A stretch of 64,000 nucleotides of DNA, taken from Trichaptum fuscoviolaceum. Taxonomy: Eukaryota; Basidiomycota; Agaricomycetes; Hymenochaetales; Trichaptaceae. Below, piece after piece: positions 47,427 through 58,887 of this stretch; the first letter of the stretch is position 1; every line of letters starts with the position of its first letter. Both the position numbers and the translations under genes were made by a program. The notes under the pieces were generated by a model. That model had not been told where the DNA came from. It was given only the letters and a program-made list of their open reading frames with translations, and searched no databases. Where the stretch lies: the NCBI GenBank assembly GCA_910574455.1, contig CAJSYZ010000011.1, positions 558,001 through 622,000 on the forward strand. The letters are read 5' to 3'.

Positions 47427-50400
47427 TCACTGTCTATTTTCGTACAAAGATTCGTGCATGTGCATGTCAGCAAATCGGTTAACATAGAATCTATCATAAA
47501 AGTCCAGGGACTTCTCAGGTGTCAATGACTTCGGCGGACATTCATCACCCTTTGGAACCCCAAGGAGGTGAGCCAAACGAAAGATGTCCCCTATACCTAT
47601 CACCAATAGCTTCGGAGCCTTGCAGTCACGGTGATAGTGACGTCTGCCACTGGCATTCACACCAGAACAGCATTCAACACAGGCGGTAGAGGTCTCTAAC
47701 TCATATTCCGGCTCGACAATCCACATACTTGTTTTTGGGTCAGGCGAGTCTCCAACACGCTTGAACAATTGGACGAGAGCGCAGTCCTGATGCTCCCCTT
47801 TAGCGGTGAAGGAAAAAAGAAGCATAACCCGGGCAACTCTCATTCCTGAAAACCCCTTTTTGCGGGGGCTAACTCGAACAAGGACTGCGTCATGTCTTGC
47901 TTTTCCGCGCCAAGAGGGATTGGACCTGATCACCTCCCTCATTGCTTGTTCTATTGGGATCGATTCGCCACGGTAGGCAAAGAAAGCGGTGGCTGAATGG
48001 AAAATTGAGAAGTCATTGTTCATGTCCAATTCAGCTGTTGGTTTGGCTCTGCCAGAGGAGCCCCTTAAGTTGGAATTGCGCTTCTCGTACTTGTTGAATA
48101 AGTATTCTTTAATGAGCTGTCGGAGCTGTCGAAGCTCTGGATGGCCTTTTATCGCCGCAAGCGCGTTGAGCTGTTTCGGGTACACCTTACTGGACTCTGC
48201 AAGTATAACAACAGAGAAGTCAGATGTGCAGCACCAAAAGCACGGGTTACTAAGTAATACTAACGTTGTTTCGAAGCCATTAACATCAAGCTCAAAGGGT
48301 CATTTCTGCCGCCCAAGCGAAGCTGGCATTCTACGCTATGAACCGCACCACACTGGGGCTCATCCACTGAACTTCCGGAATCCTCCAGGTCAGCAATTTC
48401 GATTTGCTCTTGGTTGCCCACAATGTCATCGAAGAAGTCCTCTGTATCATCGGCTGCCCCTGTTGTTTGTACGCCATGATGTTGCATCTGCTCCCTCTGG
48501 GTTGGGGCCTTCTCGGCGTCATCCGTCTTTGACTCTGACATATTTTTCCGCAAAACGTCTCGCAAGGCATTCCACATAGCCTCAGCCAGCGTATCGTCCA
48601 GCAGTCCACGCCTTTTGAAGTCTGCCCTCGACGCAATAAGTTTGCTGAGTCGTTGGTTTGCTGTGATCATCTGTCCCAAAGGATCATTTCTGTTCGAGCG
48701 CCGCCATGTCTCCTTGACCGCGTGAATGTGTTTATTCTCTGTGATCGATGAGCACAGCCCGCTTGGTGCAGCGAAGAGAGGGATCATTGTAGGATAGTGA
48801 ATCATGGCATGCTGTCGTGGAAGTGAGAAGTTATCCCGGATGCCCTTAGCTATGAATATTTTGCGATATTGATGATAGTGATCCAGAGAGGCTTTAATCT
48901 GATCAAGAGTTGAGGCTGTAATCGTGTACCGACGCACAAGGTAACAGAAGTCCAGAAATGCACTCAATGCGTGAACTATATCATCATGTACAATGCCCAC
49001 AATAGCCGGAAGATACACCTAAGCGGATTGCATCAGATATCAGCAAACCACTGCCTCAAACAAGATCATGATGAAAATACCACATACTTTCATAAGTGCC
49101 TTTGAATCATTACCTGTCCATTGCTTGAAGCCTCGACCTTCAGGAAATCTGCGAAGACCAGGAAAAGGAGCAGCAACTCTGATTCTACGTGAAAGTTAGC
49201 AATGGTATTCACATTAAACGACTTGTAAGGTAATAGTGCCTTTTATCCACAATATCCAGCTCTGTCGTGGTCATGCACTGGCAAATCCACTCAACAAGAT
49301 GGTCCTTGAACACGCCTTTGATGATTTGGTGCAGCAGGTCCGGAGATATGAGATCGCATATATCTGCGCGCGGAAAGTCATTGGTGAAAGGCTACAGAAC
49401 AACATACAAGTTGCAGAATACGCATCCAGTGAAGAAGTTGAAGTACGTACCACAATATCCTGGTGGAACCCGTACTCTTTCCGGATTGTTGCTCTATTAA
49501 TGTTGTTGCCATCTACTTGATCTATCAATTGTTCGTGCAGCTCTTTTGTTCGAGGATTTGAAACAAATTCCAAATTATCTAGGTCCTTGTGAGGTGCTGT
49601 GCATCTATGCCGCCACAGTAAGTCATTGCCTCAGACTCAGATATGATTTTGGGAAAGGACGGTACTTACTTGCAGCACCATCCAGTGCATATTGCGCATA
49701 GACTCACCTGTTCCGGATAATCGGCTATATACGAGCCGAGTCCGAGAACCGACCTACGCAAGTGACCATCAGGACACCGGAGAATGGTTAACTCAGTGTT
49801 TATGGACATGGCGGTCTTCAGTGAACTCAAGATTTTTGATATAGACGAATGAAAAATTTGATGTCGAAAGCGGCGGAATTCATCTGACTTTTCGTATTGC
49901 CGCTCAGCTGCAAAATGTGTCAGAGCTAATCAAATATTACGGTATGATACACACTCTTTGGTATTGCTAGAAATGCTACAAGCTGGACTGTATTCAATTT
50001 CTGTGACCGCCGGGCCTTGTTAGATACATTCCCGATGGAGAGATACAACGGATAGTATTCGTTATTTCCAGTTCCGACAGAGACTGTTGTCTTATCGCTC
50101 CCTAAGATCACCGGAACAAACATAGATCCATGGACTGCTTTATCTTCGGCGTAGATCTTGTTCTAGGTCAAGGATAATCAGCATGTTTCCTGCGAGTTTA
50201 TGATTCATGACCTACAGCCTGTTCCCAAGCAAAATTTCCGGACATGTAATTTCTGAATACTCGTTCTTTGTCATCAGAGTCCTCCTTCGGCTGATACTCG
50301 CGAAACGGGACATAGTCGAATTCGCCTTCCAACGCCGGATTGTCCACCAAATTCCGGATCACTTCCAGAGGATCCCGATACCATACATCATATTCTTTCC

Positions 50401-51400
50401 TCTTCCATGACTCGGTGTTCTCGTTTGTCGCCTTTTGGCCATTGTCGTCCGTGTAGAAGTTACTAAAGGACTTCCAAGACACATCACCGACTTCCGTAGC
50501 GTCAATGACGGTGTAAAATTTTGTGCGTCTCCATCAAGTAGCGAACTAGTTATACCTAGATCCGAGTCATTGTCAGGCTCTGTCGTATCCAATTCGGAAC
50601 ATCCGCCAGATTTTACATTCTCCGCCACCTGAATCAGCTGATAAGCCTTCATGATTCCGAGAATTTTTGTTATGTTCCCAGCAGACATTTGCTCTTCCCG
50701 ATACAGAAAATCTGCGAGCTCGAAATCTGCTCTGCACGAATAGGGAAACCAGACATTAGACACAGGTTCGTTTCGCGGAACGGGTGGTTCTTCATTTTCT
50801 AAGGAAATTCCTGCCGCATCGCATGGCGTGGCTGCACGGTGTCAGGTGTCAGAGTACTGCAGTAAACCGGGGACAATAAACATGACACGCACCATTCAAG
50901 TATCTGTGATACACCTTCAAGTTATCCTCGCTCTCCTTATAATCTCCAATGTCGGAGTCCAAATCTTCAGAGGATGCGCTACGGCCATCACTTCCGGTGA
51001 CAGAATGATGGGACAGAGAATCAGCTCCGTCTAAATCTTGAAGCAGCTCGTCTCGGCCTATGCTAAGCATCGAGATATCCTGCGTAAGTATAGAGATGTC
51101 GTAATCGTAACTTGAAGAGCCGCAGCCCATTTTATCTTCAAGTTGACCCTCGACCCGGAGTTCGGGGGAGTTCGAGATACTTTTAGGTTCTGGAACTTGT
51201 GCGGGTCGAATGGGTGATGAATCATAACCATAAGCAGCAGGTCCTGATGCAAATGATGATGGATGAGCTGAGTATTCATGTCTTGTTCTTGCGGATTGAT
51301 TCTTAAACCTTCTGTCGCAGTCGGAGAAGGTACATCGAATGGATGGGGGGAAGAAATCAGTAAAATGAACGGGTTTGGGCTTTCGCCGTGTTACCGGCAT
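47427..51400 (-). CDS. Plavaka-family transposase, complete, ten exons
   Basis: DNA transposase of the Plavaka group (CACTA/CMC superfamily, DDE RNase-H fold), common in agaricomycetes. Exons: 50893-51400, 50556-50831, 50216-50490, 49955-50162, 49670-49907, 49451-49604, 49240-49391, 49088-49184, 48265-49018, 47427-48196, all in phase, 1143 residues. An N-terminal C2H2 finger has CxxxxC and HxxxxH (IRCTFSDCDRRFKNQ...). Family landmarks follow in order: EYDVWYRDPLEVI, FVPVILGSDKTTVS, YYPLYLSIGNV, YIADYPEQ, GWCCKCTAPH, PFTNDFPRADI, PDLLHQIIKGVFKDHLVEW, LRRFPEGRGFKQWTG, FLDFCYLVRR, FSLPRQHAMIHYP, GLCSSITENKHIHAVKETWRR. The first Asp of the DDE set is probably that in LGSDKT. The intron 49185-49239 seems to use a GC donor; the rest are GT-AG. 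No stop or frameshift was found, so it may be active. Confidence 0.92.
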
Positions 51401-51989
51401 CGACTTGGATGCAACCTATAGTAGTACCTATTAGCAACTTGAAGTCGACTTTTGACTTACTTCGACTTTTGACTTACTAAGTTAGAACATGAATCCCCAG
51501 CCTCAGGCTGAAGCTGTCAACTTGAACTTGAAGTAGCACTGGCAGCGAATCGAGTTCGCCAAGGTGGACTCGCGTAGTAGGAGCTAGTAGTAGTCTACCT
51601 GGCAGATTTGCTAGTAGTACGGTAGAAGGCTGCGGCTGAGTGCCTTGACTCACTGACTGCCAGTTCCAGTGTCAGGCTTGCCGTCTCGGTCGCCGGAATC
51701 CGAGTCGGAGTGCAACTTCAAGTTGAAGCCTGCCAGTGCCAGTCTGAGTGAGCCTGAGTGCCAGTGCCAGCGCCAGTGCCAGGTACCGCCGTGACTCAGG
51801 CTCGCTCACTGGCACTCCGAGTCACTGCCAGCCTGAGTGCCAGTGGCAGGCTGGCAGTGGGCGTAAATTTTCCTTGAATAGGCGCCCTCATCTTCAACTT
51901 GAACTTTAACTTGCACCTTTGACTCTGAGTCGACTCACCATCGATATTCATAGCACCTGCCAGTGTGCCCCTATTACTACTGCACAGGA
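51401..51989. repeat. Motif-saturated spacer 5' of the transposase gene
   Basis: Divergent spacer between the transposase start and the DUF6532-like gene. The stretch 51731-51860 is nearly continuous CCAGTG/CACTGG and CTGAGTGAGCCTGAG words, with ACTCCGAGTCACTGCC near 51815. No gene is supported. Confidence 0.75.
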
Positions 51990-54900
51990 ATGTTAACTCA
52001 AAGACAGACGCGGGCTAAGAATAGCGATCAGCATCCGGGAGCGGTAGTCAATAAGCTGCGAACACGTCGAACGAAAGAGGAGATATTGAGGGAGAAGGAA
52101 GGGAAGGAGAGAAGGAGAGAAGAACAGGCATCAAAGCGTGATGAGGCATTGAGGGAGAAGGAGGAGAAGGAAAAACAGAAGGAAGAACGGGCAGCTCTGC
52201 GCGAAGCTGCGGCACAGCAAGCCGCGTATGCGAGAGAGAAGAGAAAAACTCATCGCGGAACAGAAACGGGCAGCGAAAGAACAAGAGGCATCTGAGAAGG
52301 TACGCAAGAAAAGAACTGCAGCAGAGCAACAGGAAACAGCCATACTGGAGACGATGGAGCTTGAGAACAATTTGTCAAAGGCTCTTGACATTCGCACCCA
52401 TATGGGCTCAACTGCACCCTAAGCTGGCTGGCACTGGCAAACGAGGGCGAAACAAGTCGAAAGGCGTCCCTGAAACTAGTGAGTCCTTATCTTCAAGTCA
52501 GTGACAGTCGAGTTATGAGATATGGGCATAACAGGTTCAACGAACGATGAAAAAGACAGCTCTTGTGCAGCTGAAGACGGCGAACATTTAAAGATTCGTA
52601 AGTTGTTTGCCTTTATGACTTTAGACTCCAAGGGTGACCACTTTAACTCACATTATGATGCAGCTAACTCCGATGCGCCCAACAGAGCGCGCGCAAAGAA
52701 AGTTAGGAAAAAGGATACCAGAGGTGCACTTCCTTTCCGTACTCGCGTGCAGGGTGCAAAGGGTTCAAATAGTGCCATAAGTGGCACCGGATATCATAGT
52801 ACGGTTGCAGGACAAAACAGCAGTCTTTCTGGTGAGGATACAGACATGATAGAGTCGCCCAATACGTCGAAGCAGAACGATAGGACAAAGCGACCTGTTA
52901 GGGCACTTCGCAACACAGATGGATCCACATTCTTCGGCGGAGAGGGCAGAAACCCTGAGGTCGCAGGGACAGAGGAGATCGACTTGTGAGTTTTAAGTCG
53001 TACTACTACTCAACCGTTGGCATCATAGTACGAAAGATCAATTTCAAACAAATTCAAGTTGATAGTAAGTGTGAAGCTTGATTTAGACTCAGCTACTTGA
53101 AGCTTATCCGACATCGTACTACAGATTAGTATTACTACTACTAACTTGAGCCTGAGTGCGCCTGGCGACACCGTGCCAGTGACCGGCTTGACCGGCGCGC
53201 GGCGGTGCCACACTCAGGTTGGCACTTAACTGTGACCCCGAGATGCCACCCGGGTTGGCAAGTTGCAGCTTCTTCACTTATAATGCTCACATTCTTATCT
53301 TTATTACAAGTTGTGAGCCTGGCTGACACAAGGAAAAACTAGGCTCCCCGTCTCGGCGCAAGACGATGCGAACTTTAGTCCTTGGGAGGATGAAGGAGTG
53401 ACAGTAACCCTCACGAGTTTCCAAGGTGTAAAGAATAGCTCAGCTAGCGAACGACAGACGGCACATCTCGTTGACTCCGACACTGATATTGTGAGTTGGA
53501 TGGAGCATTAATTAGACTGGCAGAGGAAATCTTAATATTTTGATTGTGCGTTTAATTAGGACGTGAGTAGACTGACAATACCGACCCAAGCCAATGTAAG
53601 TGCCGCTTATACTTCAAAGAAATCGTTTGATTCACAATAACTATACGTCGGTGGAGTCTCATGCACAACGATGGCTATCTAACAATTTTTCTGTATCGTA
53701 ACAGGATGGAGCTAGCAGCAAATTGAAGAAAAGGAAGCTATCCCGCGACACTCTCTCCGAGTTGCAGGCTCATATAACACTGGTAAGCGGCTTCATAATC
53801 TCCTGTTTCGTTCAAGCTACTTATTTTTCTTTCTTTATGCACTGGAGAAGAAGAATATCAAGGGACAATCGGGCATTCAGGTGAGTTCTACACAACAAAG
53901 CATGGACTTGGTGCCATACTTTGTTGTGGCCTCCGGCGTCGAATATACTTCCTTCATTACTTACCAAATTGTACTCTGAATAGGGCGCGAGCATGACGAA
54001 CATCGTCAACTCCCAACTCGATGTATTGGTAAGTTTATTCTGCTTTTAATCCTCACCCGTATACTCATCTATTTTCCCGTCAGGACGGTATTTCTGTTGA
54101 GGGTCATAGGGGGCAGTCTCCAGCGTCGCATCTACAGATACAGGTATGTGTAGGCATCGACACTCATTAGGATTACTTTTGGTGCCCCTTTCTTTGGCAA
54201 GTATCTGGATGTCCACTAAACCTTGTTTATGTGTAGGACAGCATGATTGTGAATAATAAGAAGAGGAAGTCGCCGCCTGACTCAAACTCACATATCGATG
54301 TGGTAATTCGTACTCTTCCACCCAATTTCAAAAGCACTTCCTTACTATCTAAAACAGGCTAGCATGAACGTGTATATGAAGAAGCCTCCATCCCAGGCTG
54401 CCTCAACAGTTAGTGTCAATCACATCTAATTTCCATTTCATATTGTTTTCTGATCAAGCGACAAGGACTTAAATACTGCTAAGGAGAGTGAACCGCAAGA
54501 CAGTCATTCTCAGGCTGATATACTGGTATTTAATTCTCTTCGAGCTTCCCTTGGTAAGAACTCCTCTAATTGCTACAGATGAAATCTACTACCTCTGTTC
54601 GCAATCTGAAGAGGTCACTGGCGGTTCATGCACATCATATTGCAAGTGTGAGCTAATTGCTGCAATTGATTCGGTACTTATTCTCGGTTCTTCTGACAGG
54701 CAAGTGGTCGTGAGGCGTCGCCAACACCACAAGCACAATCACCTGCGATGACGACAGTATCCTTCAGTCCCAAACCCGAAGTGCTCGCAACCAAGGCTCA
54801 TCTTGGTCATCGCAAAGTCTCTCGGACTACTAGCTCTGTGCGTTGATCCATTCATGTTTGTGACATGCATCCACTAACTTGCTTACATGCAGACATCTGT

Positions 54901-56345
54901 AGGACTTGAGGATAAGGATAGAAATAGTAAAGGAAGGGAGGGATCCCGCGCTCTCGGCAAAAAAAGGGCAACGAATCAGTGTCTTCCTCCCGGAACTCAG
55001 GCTGGCTGGACTCATATTCTTCTGCCTTCGCTGTATCGCGCAGTCGGAAAGTCCACAACTCCATGGCAAAACCCAGACAATAAGTCCATCGGAACACTGT
55101 GGGGGAAAGTATTTGATTCTGTCGAACTTAGTTACGACACACAATTGGCCGACATCTGTTCTTTAGTTGAGTCATCCCTATTTGTCTTACATCGGCCATA
55201 CTGAATCAGGTATGATCTATTCTGTAGGCAGCCCAGAGATGCTCTGATAGTTGGCGGAAGAAATTGTTTGAGAAAGCCGAGCAGTCAATTTCGAGTTTCG
55301 TCGGCAACGAGCGTTCTAAGTCAGTGGAGACCGAAGAAATTGTGAAGATGTTGCAGACGATGGTCGACAAGAAGAAAGCTGAACCATTCCTCTGGGAACG
55401 CTGGCATAGTATGGAAAGGGTGTGTGAGATTTCACTCAATGTCACCCTTCGAGTCCGTGCATTGACTATGAATGTACACAGAAGCAAGGATTGTTCTGCT
55501 CTGACCTCGTAGTCTCAGTGTTGTCCGTGCACATTGTCTTGGCCCTGGGTCGGCATAAAGTATTGGACAAGAACACAATAGGAAAGCCTATAGGTGCCCT
55601 CGCCCTTGCGGCAACAGCGGTATCTATCTACTTCAGTACTTGCAGTGGCTTTATTCACTGAATCTCTCATGGACAGGTCAAAGTTGCAATCGATAAGCAG
55701 GTAGCCCGGTTGCAAAATATCAAAGAAGAGCTTGGTGGTGCTGAGTGGTACTTCACTAGTGCTCTGTGGCAGCCTCATACGGACGACTATGTCAACTTAT
55801 TGTCAAATTCCTCGTTTTTCACTGAATCAAACTGGGAGAAGGTTCGGTCCCGCATAGAAGCTTACAACTCCGTTGAAGATGTCAATGCGGGAAGGAACGC
55901 CGAACTTGTTGGATCGGGTGTCACTGGCAGGGATTTCTCCCTATATATCGACGTTGGAGACGCGGATGCGAGCGGCGAGTATACACATGGTGAGGGCGCT
56001 AATAGAAGTGGTAAGTGCAAGGAGAGAAACGAAGACAAGGATAATGACGGCGAAGAAGTTGAGGATTTCAAGGAGAGGGAGGACGACATGGAGGACGAGG
56101 GTGTGTCTGGCGAGGGAGACGAGGACAAGGATCAGGATGAGGACAATGACGATGAAGAGGACAAGGATCAGGATCGGGATAAGAACAAGGATGTGGACGA
56201 GGTTCTTAGCGTGGGTGATGGATTCAGTGGAGGCTCTGAGGGCGAGGCGAATGACGCAGACAGAAAGGGCGGGGAAGGCGAAGGCGATCGCGAGGACGAC
56301 GAGGGTTCATTATGGGATTCGGCTACGGACGGCGCAGACTTTTAA
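51990..56345 (+). CDS. DUF6532-like agaricomycete protein, multi-exon, with frame breaks near the N-terminus
   Basis: Starts MLTQRQTRAKNSDQHPGAVV, an opening typical of a multicopy agaricomycete family, followed by a Lys/Glu/Arg coiled coil. In 52225-52420 the coiled coil moves from one frame to a second, and then to a third just before the next intron. I find no splice solution, so there are one or two indels (mutation or sequence error). Many short exons follow (for example 52525-52592, 52664-52985, and a run of 30-70-nt exons over 53.3-54.7 kb), encoding Lys/Ser-rich disordered sequence. The conserved core at about 54.9-55.85 kb reads GTQAGWTHILLPSLYRAVGK, TLWGKVFDSVELSYDTQLAD, a WRKKLFEKAEQSISSF block, then GLFCSDLVVSVLSVHIVLAL and GALALAATAV, resembling DUF6532-type proteins. 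The end is a strongly acidic tail (EDKDQDEDNDDEEDKDQD) to the stop at 56345. Function unknown; such proteins often lie beside DNA transposons. Confidence 0.6.
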
Positions 56346-57717
56346 GAGCAGGTCGATCACTGGTGAGCTTTGGCTTTAACCATCCCGCCACTGTATTCAA
56401 ACACTTACTATCATCAACTTGCAGTGGCCTTCGTTCTCTGAGTATGCCAAGGAACAGGCAGAAGTGGCGAAATACGATCTGGATCAGGATGCCGTGGTGT
56501 AGTTACTGAGGGACACTGAGGCACTGATTTCTACTTATCTGTCTTAAATTACTTGTGGAATGAACCAATACTGGAACCTCTTAGTACGCACTTACACGCT
56601 TGGGTACTGCAAACCTACAGACGAAAAAGTCTACTTATATGATTAAATGCTGAATTACTTATGGAATGAACTACTTGAACGTCTTACACACTTTTACTCT
56701 TGAGCACTGCAATTAAACTGCCAGAATAAATTCTTCTGATATGCTTGAATGCTGGAGACTGAGGCACTGAGAGCACTGATTTCAGTTGACGGCACTGAAT
56801 TCAGTAAGCCCCTTCCTGAATAATGAAACCACATGCCTGAAATCAGTAAATCAGTAGAATTTTACTTCCCAGGGCTTCAGAGGACTTAAGGCCGGTTAAG
56901 TAGCCGTAAGCAAAAAAGAAGATTCCCTGATGCGGTCACGCGCACTGGCACGCGCCGGCTACTACCTTCGTCGTAAAATTGCCTACTCTTGGATAAGTCC
57001 GGATACTCCAATCATTGCTATCTTTCTTGCAAGTACATGACTGTCGAGGAGACTTGACGTAGGGAAATAGAACATTTGGTATGTTCAAGGACTCCAATAG
57101 CGTATGTCCTCGACTTAAAGTTTGAACTTGAACTTGAAGACCGTGCCAGTGGGACTGCCAGTGTCCCGCGGCCACTGGCAGTGAACTTAAAGCTTGTTTT
57201 AGTAATGTTGGCACCAGATTTTGGTACTAGTTCGATTATACAGACACTAAATATGCTATAGTGCATGGAAAGGCATACATCCAGTGTACACTGGTAAAGT
57301 GAGGGAGTTCAGCCGATTGCCAGGGCCCGGGGCCGGGACTCATTGATCGACTCATCCACAGATTGACTGATTGACCGGTCGTCAAACTCCCTGTTGCAGT
57401 ATGCAATTATGCAATGTCAACATTACACCATACTTACAGAGTCTTTAGAGTTCTCGCTGCATTCTGGAATAACTCATTCAACGACCACATGGATGTTACA
57501 TATGTACGTAGTCACCCGTTCGCGAATATGTAACTCAAACGAATATATCGATATAGGCTATCCTCCCGACACATCAATGTGATCTCCCACTCCGCGCGAA
57601 TGTCATGTGTCTTAGGAAAGTGCTTTTCTCTGATTATCGGTATGTCTTCTTCTTTCTTGATGCTGCTTATCCTGATCGTGAGTTATGCGCTTTAATTAAA
57701 AGTGACGAAATATCTTG
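56346..57717. other. Spacer at right edge of the block
   Basis: No supported gene. 56520-56830 holds diverged repeats of a CACTGAxTTCTACTTAT / GGAATGAACTACTTGAA kind. 56985-57095 matches 60626-60740 (listed separately). The last cluster of block-type words (TTGAACTTGAACTTGAAGAC, GTGCCAGTGGGACTGCCAGT, CCACTGGCAGTG) is at 57120-57183. After about 57200 the texture returns to ordinary sequence. Confidence 0.55.
56985..57095. repeat. Direct repeat shared with 60626-60740
   Basis: Both begin GCCTACTCTT, contain AATCATTG, then GTCGAGGAGAC followed by TAGGG-AATAGAACAT and end near GCGTATGT. Same orientation. At 60.6 kb the sequence lies just upstream of the broken F-box-like copy C; here it marks the right edge of the motif-rich block. 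Confidence 0.75.
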
Positions 57718-58235
57718 TACTTACAACGGCTGGTTCTCTATAATGATGCGTAGATGACCTTTTTGATTCACGCTGAGATAACATTGGCTGGTCGTGTGGT
57801 CTGAATCCCATTCGTAAGAGCATTTCAGACTAATGGGCAGGGTAAACAGTAATGGGAGTCGGAGGAGTGCAGGAGGGGGGGCTCATCGTGATGTGCTGGG
57901 AGTCATAGGGTAAACGACCAGAGTTAAACAACAGGGGTGAGCAATTCGATCGCCAGTGCCTCACGAATGGTCTCGGTAAATAAGAGACGCGAGTAGTGGC
58001 TGGTAATCAGGAAACAGGATGCATCGATGGCCAATGATTTAAGAAACGGGACAGCCAACCATATTGCGGACAGCTTTGAGGCGTGTCCCCAGGCCGACGG
58101 AAACAGAGTCATGTGGTCGAGCTGATATCCAGCTCTTGGCGTTGTCAGCTACGAGAGATGGGCTTGGGGGTGCTCTATGCCAATGCGAAGAGACTTTAGT
58201 AAGGGGGGTGGATGTGCGTGAAGTGGCCGTGTTCG
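57718..58235 (-). pseudogene. Truncated remnant (D) of F-box-like family gene
   Basis: Only the last third of the family gene remains, in pieces. 57924-58112 still reads FLITSHYSRLLFTETIREAL, which matches copy A (ITSHYSRLLFTESIREAL) and not B or C. Sequence matching A's frameshifted 3' end lies at 57790-57900, and sequence matching B's RVIIDNRTWY region at 57724-57776. Homology ends near 58235 at the HAHPPPSLKSL region. Relative to the A/B locus this copy is inverted: A is on + and D is on -. Confidence 0.75.
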
Positions 58236-58887
58236 ACGTCCTTCAAAAAGGACTTGTACTGCAACACAGCCAAGCTACTAACTGACATGTCGTTTCGTAT
58301 GGAGTGTAGTATGAAGCGTGTGATACAAAGGCAGAGGTGTTTTTGCTGCAAGAGAAGATGGTGGTGGATCAGTGATGAGGAAGGGCGTCCCTGGCACGAC
58401 AATCGACGACACTGATCAACAAAGAAGTGTTATTATGGATTCATGCCGGTGGAGGGTAGCTCATGGGTCACTCACCGGAACGATAGCGAGCCAGGAATCG
58501 TCGGTATTGCGTTATTGTTGGCAAAGCATTGTTGGTGAAGGGAGATTATGGATGGGATTTGTATTAGTAGTCAAAGAAAGAGACCGTGACTGGCGGTACA
58601 AAGCCTGAGCGGGGAAGAGTTGGAGCTCTGACTAGCCAGGCGGTATCACTGTCGTAAGATCTTGTGGATATAAGCCAGAATGGTATGCTGTACGTTGCCC
58701 GGTCAAGTTGGTCTTCCACAAAGCCTATAATTCCGAAAGTCACATTCAAAGTGAACAGATTCAGACAAATCCATGCCGATCTAGCCTGTCCATTTGACAG
58801 ATCCATGTGATTTCCCGCTTTTTGCAAATGGCGTGAGTCAGAGGGAGGGAGTCTTCACTGATTTTCCATACGCCTTGTTTATCGCTC
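58236..58887. other. Spacer between copies D and C, duplicate of 30.9-31.6 kb spacer
   Basis: No gene. 58465-58887 aligns with the spacer of the A/B locus in the same orientation, lacking about 330 bp present there. This shows that the two loci descend from one duplicated segment. Confidence 0.65.

Larger units (their letters stand above)
46154..51989 (-). mobile_element. Plavaka-type (CACTA/CMC) DNA transposon, ends not located
   Basis: The minimal extent is the transposase gene (47427-51400) plus flanking motif-rich spacers; the borders given are the neighbouring genes, not observed ends. The transposase is intact by reading, so the element may be autonomous or recently active. CACTA-type elements carry repeated transposase-binding words near their ends, and the dense short words in both spacers would fit that, but the same words continue well beyond. 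Neighbouring genes at 36.5-46.2 and 52.0-56.3 may be cargo of a larger element of about 20 kb. Confidence 0.6.

Noticed and set aside
36240..57300. Terminal inverted repeats of the Plavaka element
   Set aside because: I compared the obvious candidates in the spacers. The only inverted matches are the generic short words, which occur everywhere in the block, so no end could be assigned.
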